Shown here piece by piece: positions 1 through 9,080 of a DNA stretch of 64,000 nucleotides. The stretch covers positions 682,001-746,000 of the forward strand of contig NZ_JARXVM010000001.1 of the NCBI RefSeq assembly GCF_029892285.1. The letters are read 5' to 3'. The notes beneath the pieces are model-generated. The model saw nothing but the letters and a program-made list of their open reading frames with translations, was not told the origin of the DNA and did not search any database. A program made the translations under genes and the position numbers. Positions within the stretch are counted from its first letter, which is position 1; every line of letters begins with the position of its first letter. Source of the DNA: Rhizobium sp. SG_E_25_P2. Lineage in GTDB: Bacteria > Pseudomonadota > Alphaproteobacteria > Rhizobiales > Rhizobiaceae.

Positions 1-401
1 CGCGCCTCCGTCGCCAGGATCTCGGCCGATTTGCGGGTCGCCTCGACATCGTCGACGGCGGCGAGACCCAACTGGCCCAGCACCGGCGTGCCGAAGGAAA
101 ACGAGTATCGGCTGCCTTCGAGATCGGCGGTGATGATCAGAGGCGCGGCGACCGCCTCGTTCATTTCGGTCAGCACCCTCCGCTCATAGTCGAAATCCGG
201 CGTGAAGAAGCGCGTGACGCCTCCGGGCTTGAGGGCGCGAATGCGGGCGAACTCCTCCTCGTTGCGCCCCATCATGATCAGCACGAAAATTTGACCCACA
301 CGCTCTTCCAGCGTCAGGCCGTCATAAGTTTTTCGCACCCAATCGACCGCCCGGTCATCGAGGCTGAACGGCGGCTTTCGCAAATTTTCGTAGATGGACA
401 T
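1..401 (-). CDS. Glycoside hydrolase family 3 protein (partial, 3' end outside window)
   Basis: Reading the minus strand from the ATG at 401 gives an uninterrupted frame that runs off the left edge (about 133 residues visible). It contains LTLEERVGQIF near residue 30, a GGVTRFF segment near residue 65 and PLIITADLEGSRYSF near residue 95, the order seen at the N-terminus of GH3 beta-N-acetylhexosaminidase/beta-glucosidase TIM barrels. A GGGAGG ribosome-binding site lies just upstream (405-411). There is no signal peptide, so a cytoplasmic enzyme acting on sugar or muropeptide-derived glycosides is likely. The nucleophile and acid/base regions lie outside the window, so substrate cannot be judged. 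Confidence 0.75.
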   Translation of the reverse strand, partial: MSIYENLRKPPFSLDDRAVDWVRKTYDGLTLEERVGQIFVLIMMGRNEEEFARIRALKPGGVTRFFTPDFDYERRVLTEMNEAVAAPLIITADLEGSRYSFSFGTPVLGQLGLAAVDDVEATRKSAEILATEA

Positions 402-456
402 TGGACCTCCCTAAACCAAGCATCTGCTTGGCTTAACTTGATCCGATATCGGCCGG

Positions 457-1536
457 CTAGGCAAGACGGGTGATGTGATTGTCCCAGGCGAGGTCGGTCT
501 TTTGCGCCTCGAACCAACCGGTTTCGGTCGAGCGGATGAACGTCGCCTGCTCGGCCGCCAGGCCACAGACGCCGCCGATCTTTTCCTCGCGGACAAGGCC
601 ATGCGATTTTACGTCGAACGCCGCCCATTGCCCGCCTTTCGGCGAGGAGACGGCCACCAGTCCGGCGTCGCGATTGACCATCACCGAGCCGATGTAATTG
701 TCGAAGCCACGCAGGACATCCTCCGGCATGTCGAGAAAACGCAGGTCCTCGCCGCGCTTGAAGCTGCCGAGAAGCTGCGGAGTGTCCGTCTTGGGACCCT
801 CATATTGGCATCCGAACCAGACGCGGCCGGAGGCGTCGATATCCATATGCCGTGTCGACAATTGGCGGATCTCGGCAGGGAGGTCATGTTTCTCCACAAG
901 TCGGCCGTCGCTGAGGTCGATGATGACCAGAGACGGCTGCATGTGATCGAGATTGAGCTTGGCGCGGCCCATCGACGGATGCTGCTTGATGCCGCCATTG
1001 GCGATAGCGAGATAGCGTCCGCCCTCGAGGATCTGGATATCGTGGGTGTCCATGCCATGGGCGGAAAATTCGCCGATCTTCGTCCAGCCGGCGCTGATGT
1101 CATAAACGCCGATCTTGCCGGCGTAATTGTCGAAGTCGTTTTCGGCGACATAGAGCCTTTTGCCATCCGGCGAGAAGGCGCCATGCCCGAAGAAATGCCT
1201 GTCCTCGGCAGCCTGGATGAGTTTCAGCGGCGCGCCCGTTGCGGTGTCGATCACCAGCGCAAACGTCCCCGGACGCCGGGCGAAGGCCACAGCGCGGCCG
1301 TTGAGCGGATCGAAGCTGACATCATGACCGCGATCGGGCAACGCCACACGGGCGATTTCGCCGCCGTCTTCCGCCAGCAACGCCACGCCATAGGCGCCGC
1401 CCGCATCCATGAAGGCGCTGGCGAAGACCGCCGGGCTGGCGGCGAGAACGTCATGACCGCGCGCCGACAAGCCGCTGACGAACAAAATGCCGGCCGCCTT
1501 GAGAAAGGTCCGCCGCTCGATCAGCAGGCTCCGCAT
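457..1536 (-). CDS. DUF1513 domain protein with Tat-like signal
   Basis: 359 residues. The N-terminus carries ERRTFLKAAGILFVSG, a twin-arginine signal, so the protein is probably exported folded. The rest looks like a beta-propeller of repeated blades (for example GHGAFSPDGKRLYVAEND near residue 115), matching the DUF1513 family that accompanies imelysin and di-heme cytochrome genes. It is the last gene of a four-gene minus-strand unit; its ATG follows the upstream imelysin stop by three bases. The biochemical role of DUF1513 is not established; a periplasmic role in iron or copper handling is inferred from neighbours only. Confidence 0.8.
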   Translation of the reverse strand: MRSLLIERRTFLKAAGILFVSGLSARGHDVLAASPAVFASAFMDAGGAYGVALLAEDGGEIARVALPDRGHDVSFDPLNGRAVAFARRPGTFALVIDTATGAPLKLIQAAEDRHFFGHGAFSPDGKRLYVAENDFDNYAGKIGVYDISAGWTKIGEFSAHGMDTHDIQILEGGRYLAIANGGIKQHPSMGRAKLNLDHMQPSLVIIDLSDGRLVEKHDLPAEIRQLSTRHMDIDASGRVWFGCQYEGPKTDTPQLLGSFKRGEDLRFLDMPEDVLRGFDNYIGSVMVNRDAGLVAVSSPKGGQWAAFDVKSHGLVREEKIGGVCGLAAEQATFIRSTETGWFEAQKTDLAWDNHITRLA

Positions 1537-1539
1537 CGC

Positions 1540-2622
1540 TCAGTCTCCGTCGCCGAAGGAAAAGCCGGCGCTCAAGCCCACGGCGGCGCCGACATCGCGA
1601 TCGATGCGTGTGCTGGCGTCGCGCAGATTGAACAGGATGAAATCGATCTTGCGCTGATATTTGCCATCCGCCAGCTTTTCGGCGGTAGGCTGCTCCATTT
1701 TGCCAACAGCGCCGGCGGCCGCCTTGAAGTCGAACTCCACGGCGTCGGCCAGGGCTTCGGCGTCACCGGTCAATAGACTGCGCATGTCCGAGGTCTTCCA
1801 GAGATCGGCGAGACCAGAGACATTGCCGTGAATGGCGCGCATGGTGTTTTCTGACCGCCACAACAAGGCGAGGCGCGGCGAGGTCTTTTCACCCGCGCCC
1901 TTGTAGAAGGGTTTCACGCGCTGGTCGCGGATGGTTTCGACCCCATGCACGAAGATGCCGATCATAGCCTGCAGCGCTTCGTCGCCGGTGCGGAACACCG
2001 GATTGGCGGGCCCTGGCTCTTTCCAGTTCTTCGCCACGCCATCGGGCGCATCCCAGGCCTCGACCAATTCGCCTGAAACGTTTTCAATATTGCGGGCGAC
2101 CGCAAGGCCAAAACGGCATTGATCGGCGTCATCGGGGCTGGCGACCAGCCCGGCCTCGCGCCCGAAGAACGTCAGTTCATAGGCGCCGATGCCCTGAACG
2201 GCGACGCTTTTGCCGGCGAGATCAGCTGCGTCCATATCGGAGGCGTCGGGATCAGTGAGGATCTTCTGAACCTGCTTCTGCCCCGTCGACTTGCGGTCGG
2301 GATAGAAAAGGATCCGCTCATAGCGGTTTTTCTCGAGCACCGGGCCCTCGCGCACGATCTCGATCCGCGTCCAGGCTTCGACGAGGTCGCCAAAGCGGGC
2401 CTTCAGTCCCTTCAGGCCGTCATCGCTGGGCGCGGCGCAGAAAGCGGCGGTGTTTTCCGAGAGCCCGTGGGCGGCATCTTTCAAGGCGCTGTAGGACGGC
2501 CGGATATAGCCATCGACCGCGTTGACCATGATCTTGCGGGCGAGCGCATCGTCGACTGCGAGCGCGGGTGTGGCCAGCGGAGCCATGAGGGCGGCAATCA
2601 GAAGGATGGATTTCATCGTCAT
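1540..2622 (-). CDS. Imelysin family protein (short paralogue)
   Basis: 360 residues with a signal peptide (hydrophobic segment ending PALA, cleavage near residue 22). The remainder is helical and resembles the imelysin/EfeO-like fold (DAWTRIEIVREGP near residue 90, SENTMRAIHGNVSGL near 265). The metal-site motif normally written GxHxxE reads GIGAYE here (near residue 145), so the histidine is absent, unlike in the larger imelysin encoded upstream at 4185-5465. The start overlaps the stop of the di-heme gene by one base, so translation is probably coupled. Likely periplasmic; a scaffold or partner role rather than metal binding is possible. Confidence 0.82.
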   Translation of the reverse strand: MTMKSILLIAALMAPLATPALAVDDALARKIMVNAVDGYIRPSYSALKDAAHGLSENTAAFCAAPSDDGLKGLKARFGDLVEAWTRIEIVREGPVLEKNRYERILFYPDRKSTGQKQVQKILTDPDASDMDAADLAGKSVAVQGIGAYELTFFGREAGLVASPDDADQCRFGLAVARNIENVSGELVEAWDAPDGVAKNWKEPGPANPVFRTGDEALQAMIGIFVHGVETIRDQRVKPFYKGAGEKTSPRLALLWRSENTMRAIHGNVSGLADLWKTSDMRSLLTGDAEALADAVEFDFKAAAGAVGKMEQPTAEKLADGKYQRKIDFILFNLRDASTRIDRDVGAAVGLSAGFSFGDGD

Positions 2623-4148
2623 CAGAGCGACTCCAGAAAACGGATCATGAGATCGCGGTCGCGTTTGTCGAGCTTGGTATAGGCGTCACGGGCGGCGCGG
2701 CCTTCGCCGTCATGCCAGAGCACGGCCTCTTCCAGAGATCGGGCGCGGCCGTCATGCAGGTAGAATTCCTGCCCGCCGACCACCCGGGTGAGCCCAATAG
2801 CCCAAAGCGGCGGCGTGCGCCACTCCCGTCCGGAAGCCTCCCCCACCGTCTGGCCATCAGCCAGGCCGTCGCCCATATCGTGCAGCAGGAAATCGGAATA
2901 GGGCCAGATCAGCTGGAAGCGTTGCGGCTTGGCCGGCCAGTCCTTGCGCGTCACATATTTTGGCGTGTGGCAACTGGCGCAACCTGCGTCGTAAAACAGT
3001 TTCTTTCCCGCCAGAGTTTCCGAAAAAGACGCCTTGCGGCGAGCGGGAACAGCGAGATTTTCCGAGTAGAAGGTCACCAGCGGCAGAACGGGATCGGGGG
3101 CTTCACTGGGGCCGAGACGCGATTGCGTTCCGCCTGCAAGCGCCAGACAGTCGGCCTGCTTGGGGGTGCAGTCGCCATGATCATTGGGGAGTATCGGCGT
3201 GGAAATGCCGATATCGCCGAGAAAGGCATGCGCCGATTGGTCGCGCACATTGGCCTGCTCGCCTTTCCAGCCGAAACGGCCGACCTGCACCTCGCCATCG
3301 CTGGCGCGCGTATATTGCGGGCGGCCGGAGATACCGTCGCCATCGCGATCGTCAGGATCGGCCCTGGCCAGGATGTCACCCTCCGCGATTGCCTCGATCA
3401 GGCCGAGGCCGATCATGGCCGGGGCCATGCGCGGCGAGAGCGATGTGTGGGGATCGAGCGGCCCATAGCGCAGATCGACGGCCTGATAGGTGGGCTTGCG
3501 GAGTTCGACGACGGTCCCGTCGGGGAAGCGGAACGGCTGCGGCTGATAGCTGATCCGCATCCGTCCCTCGGGCGCGACGCCGGCGATGGCCTTGTCCTGC
3601 AACTGACCGCCATAGACGGGATCGGGGAAATTCAGCTGAAGATGATCCCTGAGCGCGGCTTTTTCCGCCTCTGTCGCCGGCTCTCGCGCCAGGCGAAGGA
3701 ACATCGAGGTCATGTCCGCCTTGCCTTCCGGCGGATGACCGCGACCGTCATTGATGTGGCAGGCGTCGCAGGAACGGGCGTTGTAGAATGGCCCTAGACC
3801 ATCCGATGCCTGGGTGGACGAAGGCGCGGGCACCCAGATCTTGCGGAACAGCGCATTGCCGAGACGGAAATTCATCACGTCTTCGTCAGGCAGATTGGCG
3901 GAAAAATGCGAAAACGCGTTGCGGTCGGGATCTTCGATCGAGGTCGCCGCGCCCGCCTGCATCGCCTCATAGGGCTCCGCCTTGGAGAAATCCGTGGCGG
4001 GCCTGACCACATCGGAGACGCGCGCCTGGTCGCGCGGATCGAGATCGGCGCGTTTGGCGGTCTCGGCAGACGCGAATGCGGAAACGCCCAGCAAGGGGAG
4101 GACCAGAAGGTTCAACCGCAGAGCCGGGCGTCGCATCATTTGCACCAT
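2622..4148 (-). CDS. Di-heme c-type cytochrome oxidoreductase (DUF1111 / thiol oxidoreductase family)
   Basis: 508 residues with a signal peptide (hydrophobic core then SAFASA near residue 28). Two covalent heme motifs are visible: CDACH near residue 128 and CASCH near residue 390, typical of the di-heme oxidoreductase family related to MauG and bacterial cytochrome c peroxidases. The protein should be periplasmic. It lies between two imelysin genes in one transcriptional direction; di-heme plus imelysin plus DUF1513 is a recurrent set in iron-responsive loci. A redox role on the metal carried by the imelysins is inference. Confidence 0.86.
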   Translation of the reverse strand: MVQMMRRPALRLNLLVLPLLGVSAFASAETAKRADLDPRDQARVSDVVRPATDFSKAEPYEAMQAGAATSIEDPDRNAFSHFSANLPDEDVMNFRLGNALFRKIWVPAPSSTQASDGLGPFYNARSCDACHINDGRGHPPEGKADMTSMFLRLAREPATEAEKAALRDHLQLNFPDPVYGGQLQDKAIAGVAPEGRMRISYQPQPFRFPDGTVVELRKPTYQAVDLRYGPLDPHTSLSPRMAPAMIGLGLIEAIAEGDILARADPDDRDGDGISGRPQYTRASDGEVQVGRFGWKGEQANVRDQSAHAFLGDIGISTPILPNDHGDCTPKQADCLALAGGTQSRLGPSEAPDPVLPLVTFYSENLAVPARRKASFSETLAGKKLFYDAGCASCHTPKYVTRKDWPAKPQRFQLIWPYSDFLLHDMGDGLADGQTVGEASGREWRTPPLWAIGLTRVVGGQEFYLHDGRARSLEEAVLWHDGEGRAARDAYTKLDKRDRDLMIRFLESL

Positions 4149-4184
4149 GAAACCGTGATACGGGGCCGAGGCGGCCCCATCCGC

Positions 4185-5465
4185 TTATTGGAACACGGCG
4201 TTGGGATTGTCCAGGCTATCAGACCCCTCAAGCTCGATCTGGCCGAGGTCGAGCGCGGAAATGACGCGCTGGATGGACTTGGTCTGATCCACCAGACCAT
4301 CGATCGCCGCCTGGACCACCGCGTTGCCGTCCTTGTTGCCTTCGCCGATCATCTGGTCATAGGCCTCGACCGTCTCGCCGCGCTTGGCCATGGCGTGCAT
4401 GGCGTCGAGCGTATGGCCGAGCTTGGTCTTCATTTCCGTGTCGAGAGCGGCGTCTTTCTCCTTGACGAGATCGGAAAGCGAGGGGCCGCTCACCTTGCTG
4501 CCATCGATGCGCGTGTAGGCGCCGCGATAGACTTCGGCAATGCCGACGGCGTCGTTCAGATGCGAATTGTAAGTGTTGTCGGAGAAGCAATCATGCTCTT
4601 CTTCCGGATCATGCAGCAGAACGCCAAGCTTCATGCGCTCGCCGGCCAGTTCACCATAGGAAAGCGAGCCCATGCCGGTGAGCATGGCGACGATGCCCTT
4701 CTTGGGATCGGCGAGCACGGCCTTGGCGGCCTCGCCTTCCGGCGTCCACTGCTTGACCATATAGTCGAGATCGCTGACCAGCAGGCTGGAGGCGGCCTTC
4801 AGATATTCGGCGCGGCGGTCGCAATGGCCATTGGTGCAATTCTTCACGTCGTAATCGGTGTAGGACCGCGCGCCGGCGCCGGGACCCGTGCCGTTGAGAT
4901 CCTGACCCCACAGCAGGAATTCGATGGCGTGATAGCCGGTGGCGACGTTGGATTCCGAGCCGCCGGCTTCCTGAAGCGTGCCCGACAGGAGTTCCGGCGT
5001 GATCTTTGTCGCGTCGATTTCCTTGCCGCCGATGGTGAATTTCGGATTGGCGATGACGTTGAGCGTATACTGCTCGTTTTCGTCGCTTTCGGTGCCGTAG
5101 GACTTGTCGACATAGTCGATCAGGCCTTCATCGAGCGGCCAGGCGTTCACCTTGCCTTCCCAGTCATCGACAATGGGATTGCCGAAACGATAGGCTTCCG
5201 TCTGCTGATAGGGAACGCGAGCCTTGATCCAGGCGTCGCGGGCGGCCTTCAGCGTGTCTTCGGAGGGATTGGCGATCAGCGTGTCGATCGCCTTATCCAG
5301 CGCCTTGGCTGTGATCAGCGAGTCTTCATATTTGGCGTGGCCGATTTCGGCATAGGTCTTCACGATCGCGCCGATATCGGTGGCGGCGAAGGCGCTGGAC
5401 ATGCCGAACAGGGCGGTGGCCGACACGAGGCCCAGGCTCAGCCGGGTGAATGGAAGACGGGTCAT
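4185..5465 (-). CDS. Imelysin family protein (IrpA-like, long paralogue)
   Basis: 426 residues, first gene of the four-gene minus-strand unit, with an AAGGAGC ribosome-binding site before the ATG. A signal peptide ends at about SAFA-A (residue 27). The intact imelysin metal-site motif GYHAIEFLLWGQD lies near residue 182 (GxHxxE). A paired-cysteine segment (NCTNGHC) follows near residue 205. The family is periplasmic or surface associated, often iron regulated and not an active protease. No convincing Fur, Irr or RirA box was recognised in the 184 bases to the divergent HPP gene. Confidence 0.86.
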   Translation of the reverse strand: MTRLPFTRLSLGLVSATALFGMSSAFAATDIGAIVKTYAEIGHAKYEDSLITAKALDKAIDTLIANPSEDTLKAARDAWIKARVPYQQTEAYRFGNPIVDDWEGKVNAWPLDEGLIDYVDKSYGTESDENEQYTLNVIANPKFTIGGKEIDATKITPELLSGTLQEAGGSESNVATGYHAIEFLLWGQDLNGTGPGAGARSYTDYDVKNCTNGHCDRRAEYLKAASSLLVSDLDYMVKQWTPEGEAAKAVLADPKKGIVAMLTGMGSLSYGELAGERMKLGVLLHDPEEEHDCFSDNTYNSHLNDAVGIAEVYRGAYTRIDGSKVSGPSLSDLVKEKDAALDTEMKTKLGHTLDAMHAMAKRGETVEAYDQMIGEGNKDGNAVVQAAIDGLVDQTKSIQRVISALDLGQIELEGSDSLDNPNAVFQ

Positions 5466-5649
5466 GGGCGCTCCTTGACATCAAATGAATGGCGCTGTTC
5501 TGACTCATCTGCAAACTGGTGTCAAATCATCCAGATATGAGATTGTCGCGGGCAACTATTCCTTCCCAGGGGGAAGGATCAGAAAATCCCCGGCTTGCAG
5601 ATTAATTTTTGCCCATTATGCTCGCGAAATAATCACATCCGTGGACGAT

Positions 5650-6156
5650 ATGATCAAACACCTCAGGCACTTCATTCAACGCCATGAGCCGCCGGGGCAG
5701 GCTCTGTCGCATCTGAAATCCGGCTGCGGCGCAGTGCTCGCGATGACGGGCATCGGCGGCGTGGCCGTGGCGACCGGCCTTCCCTTCCTGCTTGCGCCCT
5801 TCGGCGCAACAGCCGTGCTGCTGTTTGGCCAACCGAAGAGCCCCCTCGCCCAGCCGGCCAATGTGCTCGGCGGCTATTTTGTCGCAGCTTTGATCGGATC
5901 GCTGGCCGCCTGGCTGTTTCCCGGCGCCTGGCTCGCAGCAGCGGTCGCGGTTGGCCTGACGATCGCGGTGATGCTGATCCTCCGGGTTACTCATCCGCCG
6001 GCGGGTGCGATCCCGCTCGTCGCCTTTGCGAGCCATTTCAGTCTGCCGCTTCTGATGGCGGTGGTGTCCGCCGGTAGCGCGCTGATGATCGCGATCGCTG
6101 TGCTGCATCATCGACTGCCGCCGACGCAACAATATCCGCTGCGGCTGGAGCGTTAG
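5650..6156 (+). CDS. HPP family membrane protein
   Basis: 168 residues from the ATG at 5650; the frame is open further upstream but that part is not membrane-like. Four hydrophobic segments are visible, with the family signature APFGATAVLLFGQP near residue 46 and the name-giving THPPAGAIPL near residue 115. HPP proteins are small inner-membrane proteins; some members are linked to nitrite transport in plastids and cyanobacteria, but no substrate is known for most bacterial ones. The gene is divergent from the imelysin operon and convergent with the rsmB-like gene (stop 2 bases away). Confidence 0.8.
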   Translation: MIKHLRHFIQRHEPPGQALSHLKSGCGAVLAMTGIGGVAVATGLPFLLAPFGATAVLLFGQPKSPLAQPANVLGGYFVAALIGSLAAWLFPGAWLAAAVAVGLTIAVMLILRVTHPPAGAIPLVAFASHFSLPLLMAVVSAGSALMIAIAVLHHRLPPTQQYPLRLER

Positions 6157-6158
6157 TC

Positions 6159-7448
6159 TCAGGCGTTGCGACGCATCATCGCGAAATAGAAGCCGTCGGT
6201 GTCGGTCGACGCCGGCGTCAACGTCACCGATAAGCCATCGGCAGAATGCGGACGGCGGGCAGCGGCGCCATAGAGCGAATTCCAGCCGTCAAGCGCGGAA
6301 ACGAGCGCGAAATTGGGATAGGCCTTCAAGAAATCCTCGACCTGGCGCTGGTTTTCCTCGGGCAGGATCGAACAGGTGACGTAGCACAACACGCCGCCGG
6401 ATCGCACATAGGCGCTGGCTTTGGCGAGCGCGTCGCGCTGCTGGCTCAGCCGCTCTTCGAGATTTTTGGGCGTCAGCCGCCATTTGGTGTCTGGACGTCG
6501 CCTCCATGTGCCCGTGCCGGTGCAGGGCGCATCGACCAACACGCGATCGCATTTGCCCAGGATCGACGTCATGGCTTTTTCGTGTTCGTGAACCTGTACA
6601 TTGCGGGCGCCTGCGCGGCGAAGGCGCTCGATGATCGGCGCGAGGCGCTTCCGGTCGGCATCGAACGCGTGGACCTGGCCGCGATTGCCCATGGCCGCCG
6701 AAAGGCTGAGCGTCTTGCCGCCGCCGCCGGCGCAATAATCGAGGATCTGCTCGCCTTCGCGCGCCAGGATAAGATCGGCGACGATCTGCGATCCTTCGTC
6801 CTGAACCTCGAACCAACCTTTCTGGAAGGACAGTTCCGCGGTGACATTGGGCAGCCGCGACGGCCCCTCGCCTGCGGCAATGCGCACGCCAAAGCGGGCG
6901 ATCGCCGAGGGCCCCGCCTGGGCTTGCTCAAGAGCTCGCACGACCTTGTCGCGGGAGGCCTTCAGCGTATTGGCGCGAAGATCGAGCGTCGGCCGTTCCG
7001 CCAGCGCCTGCGCCTCTTTCAGCCAATCCTCGCCAAAATTGCTCTGGAAATGTTCGACCACCCATTCCGGGATATCGCCGCGCACAAAATCAGGCGCGTC
7101 ATCCAACAGACGGGTGGAATAGGCGGCCAGACAGTCATCGGACAAGGGGGCCGGCGCGAATTTGTCGCCATCGAATTCGCGAGCAAGACCGACCGTGTCA
7201 TATCCCCATTGCCGCAGCATCACCGCGTAAGCGAGGGCTTCGGGAGAGGCGTCATCCATCAGCCAGGCATGCGACAACTTCTTGCGAAGCGCGTCATAGA
7301 CGATGTTGCCGACAGCAGCCCGATCGCCAGAGCCGGCGAACCGGCGGGAAAGTCCCCAATCCTTGAGCGCATCGGCAACCGGTCGACGGCGCGTTTCGAT
7401 ATCGCTCAACACTTCGATCGCCCCCGAAAGGCGTCCGCCCAGCCGCAT
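6159..7448 (-). CDS. RsmB/NOP2/Sun family rRNA cytosine-C5 methyltransferase
   Basis: 429 residues. The SAM-binding Rossmann core includes ILDYCAGGGGKTLSLSAAMG near residue 235, VDAPCTGTGTWRRRPD near 307 (the PC catalytic motif) and the second catalytic cysteine in YVTCSILPEENQ near 360. An N-terminal RNA-binding region resembling the NusB/Sun part precedes it. This is the arrangement of RNA m5C methyltransferases that modify 16S rRNA; assignment to RsmB rather than a paralogue is likely but not proven. Monocistronic on minus, with an 80-base gap from the RlpA-like gene upstream. Confidence 0.87.
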   Translation of the reverse strand: MRLGGRLSGAIEVLSDIETRRRPVADALKDWGLSRRFAGSGDRAAVGNIVYDALRKKLSHAWLMDDASPEALAYAVMLRQWGYDTVGLAREFDGDKFAPAPLSDDCLAAYSTRLLDDAPDFVRGDIPEWVVEHFQSNFGEDWLKEAQALAERPTLDLRANTLKASRDKVVRALEQAQAGPSAIARFGVRIAAGEGPSRLPNVTAELSFQKGWFEVQDEGSQIVADLILAREGEQILDYCAGGGGKTLSLSAAMGNRGQVHAFDADRKRLAPIIERLRRAGARNVQVHEHEKAMTSILGKCDRVLVDAPCTGTGTWRRRPDTKWRLTPKNLEERLSQQRDALAKASAYVRSGGVLCYVTCSILPEENQRQVEDFLKAYPNFALVSALDGWNSLYGAAARRPHSADGLSVTLTPASTDTDGFYFAMMRRNA

Positions 7449-7528
7449 TGCATCATCTCCTTGTTTGCGGGGGTGGTACCCGCGAATGGCCCGAAGAGCA
7501 AGCGTGAGGGCGGCGCGAATGCGAGGGA

Positions 7529-7894
7529 TCAGCCGATGACTTCGAAACAGATCTTGGCTGTGCCGGAGCGGACCATGCCGATCTCATGCGCAGCCGCCCG
7601 GGACAGATCGAGAACGCGACCGCGAATGAAGGGGCCGCGATCATTGATGCGGACGACGACCGCGCGTCCATTGTTGCGATTGGTCACTTTCACCTTGGCG
7701 CCGAAAGGCAGGTTGCGATGAGCGGCGGTGAGTTTGGACGGGTTCATGCGTTCGCCGGATGCGGTGCGGGAATGCAGCGCATACCAGGAGGCTCCGCCAC
7801 AACCATCTTTAGCTTGAACCGGGGTCTGCCCAATTGCGAATGCGGACACCACTGCGGCCAGTGTGATGGCGTGACGAGATTTTTTTTCGAACAT
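7529..7894 (-). CDS. RlpA-like double-psi beta-barrel protein
   Basis: 121 residues with an N-terminal hydrophobic signal ([14 protein letters not shown]) followed directly by one DPBB domain: [16 protein letters not shown] near residue 33, [19 protein letters not shown] near 66 and [18 protein letters not shown] near 85. These are the conserved blocks of RlpA lytic transglycosylases, including the catalytic-type aspartate in NDRGPF. The C-terminal SPOR domain of classical RlpA is missing, so septal targeting through denuded glycan is not expected. Probably periplasmic and acting on peptidoglycan. Confidence 0.85.
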   Translation of the reverse strand: MFEKKSRHAITLAAVVSAFAIGQTPVQAKDGCGGASWYALHSRTASGERMNPSKLTAAHRNLPFGAKVKVTNRNNGRAVVVRINDRGPFIRGRVLDLSRAAAHEIGMVRSGTAKICFEVIG

Positions 7895-8213
7895 TCTGAC
7901 TTCCCAAGACGTTTATTCCTGGGGATGACCTTCTTTTGGCAAAAAGAGGCAAAAACGTGCTTATTGTCTTCACGGAATGTTACAATTGAAATATTAACGG
8001 AGCACACACTGCGTCAAAACGGGAATCCCTTCCACAACCCTGGAATGAGAGTCTAGTAGATTCAGTCCGTAAGCAGCGGACCGCGCCGCACCAGTCAAAT
8101 CAGCCTTTTGCTCACAGAAAGAGCGCTGAAAATCGCATTTAATCATATCTTCACTAATTTTTATCACGATATTTATATTCCAATAAACGCGATTGCCACA
8201 TAATCGCCACATT
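7895..8213. other. AT-richer intergenic region, no gene recognised
   Basis: About 319 bases between the RlpA-like gene (minus, start 7894) and the stop of the SDR gene (8214). The sequence is noticeably richer in A and T than its surroundings, particularly 7930-8010 and 8130-8200. It presumably holds the rlpA-like promoter. I found no tRNA fold, no strong terminator and no open frame with a believable ribosome-binding site and composition. Confidence 0.5.
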
Positions 8214-9080
8214 TCAACCGCGCCAGACCCCATCTTTCCAAAGTTGATCCATCGAAATCAGGTAGTCCTGGTAGAGGAATTCAAAACCGAGCTCTCGAAT
8301 TCTGGCGTTGCCGACGCGCTTGTTTTCTCCGTAGAACGACCGCTGCATAGGGCTCAATTCCGCCGTCTCAAAGGCGATGTCAGGGGGAATCGCAACGCCC
8401 ATCAACTGCGCGGCATAGGCCACCACGTCCTGGGACGGGGAAGGCATATGGTCCGTGACGTTGAAGGCGCCGCCGGACTTTCGGTCCATCAGGAACAGGC
8501 TAGCCCGGGCGATATCCTCCACCCGGATACGATTGAAGACCTGATCCTTCTTGACCAGACGTCGCGCCGTTCCATTGTCTAGATTGACGAAAGGATTGCG
8601 GCCCGGCCCATAGATGCCCGACAGACGCAACAAGGCGACCGGGATCGCATCGACGGCGCCGGCGTCGATCCATTGATTTTCGGCGAGCACACGCTCCCGG
8701 GAGCGGTTCGACAGCGGGGTCGGCGCAGCGCTTTCGTCCACCCATTCGCCTTTATGGTCGCCATAGACCCCGATCGTCGAGAGATAGCCGACCCATTGCA
8801 GGCGCGGCATCACCGCTTTCAGTGAGGGAATCAGCCGAAGAAACCCATCGCCATGCTTATCGGGAGAAATGGACTGCACGAGCGCCGTGGTCTCAGACAG
8901 CGCCACTGCAAGGTCGTCCGAAATCCTCTCACCGTCAAACAGCAGCGGCCGAATACCGGCGCTTTCAAGCGCGGCGAATTTCTGCTGGCTCCGCGTGGTG
9001 CCATAGACGGGGAAACGCGCGCTTGCGAGCGCGCCGATCGCCTTGCCTGAAAAACCCGCACCCAAAATCGTCATCGTCAT
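8214..9080 (-). CDS. NAD(P)-dependent epimerase/SDR-like protein (YeeZ type)
   Basis: 288 residues from the ATG at 9080, chosen because it gives ATGA overlap with the queG stop and places the dinucleotide motif [13 protein letters not shown] right at the N-terminus. [18 protein letters not shown] near residue 105 and [16 protein letters not shown] near 150 match the YeeZ-like extended SDR group. The Tyr-x-x-x-Lys pair of classical SDRs is not clear (YGDHK is the candidate). Cytoplasmic, substrate unknown. It is translationally coupled to queG, but a functional link to queuosine is not known. Confidence 0.8.
   Translation of the reverse strand: MTMTILGAGFSGKAIGALASARFPVYGTTRSQQKFAALESAGIRPLLFDGERISDDLAVALSETTALVQSISPDKHGDGFLRLIPSLKAVMPRLQWVGYLSTIGVYGDHKGEWVDESAAPTPLSNRSRERVLAENQWIDAGAVDAIPVALLRLSGIYGPGRNPFVNLDNGTARRLVKKDQVFNRIRVEDIARASLFLMDRKSGGAFNVTDHMPSPSQDVVAYAAQLMGVAIPPDIAFETAELSPMQRSFYGENKRVGNARIRELGFEFLYQDYLISMDQLWKDGVWRG

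Noticed and set aside
3906-5540. 544-codon open frame on plus, antisense to the long imelysin and the di-heme gene
   Set aside because: No recognisable domain, spans two well-supported genes with signal peptides on minus; a composition-driven antisense frame.
5466-5649. Possible Fur/Irr/RirA box upstream of the imelysin operon
   Set aside because: TGA and TCA words occur but no dyad of the right spacing or quality; iron regulation left as a hypothesis.
7994-8233. 79-codon frame on minus in the intergenic region
   Set aside because: Codon use and composition are unlike the host genes, no ribosome-binding site, overlaps the SDR stop.
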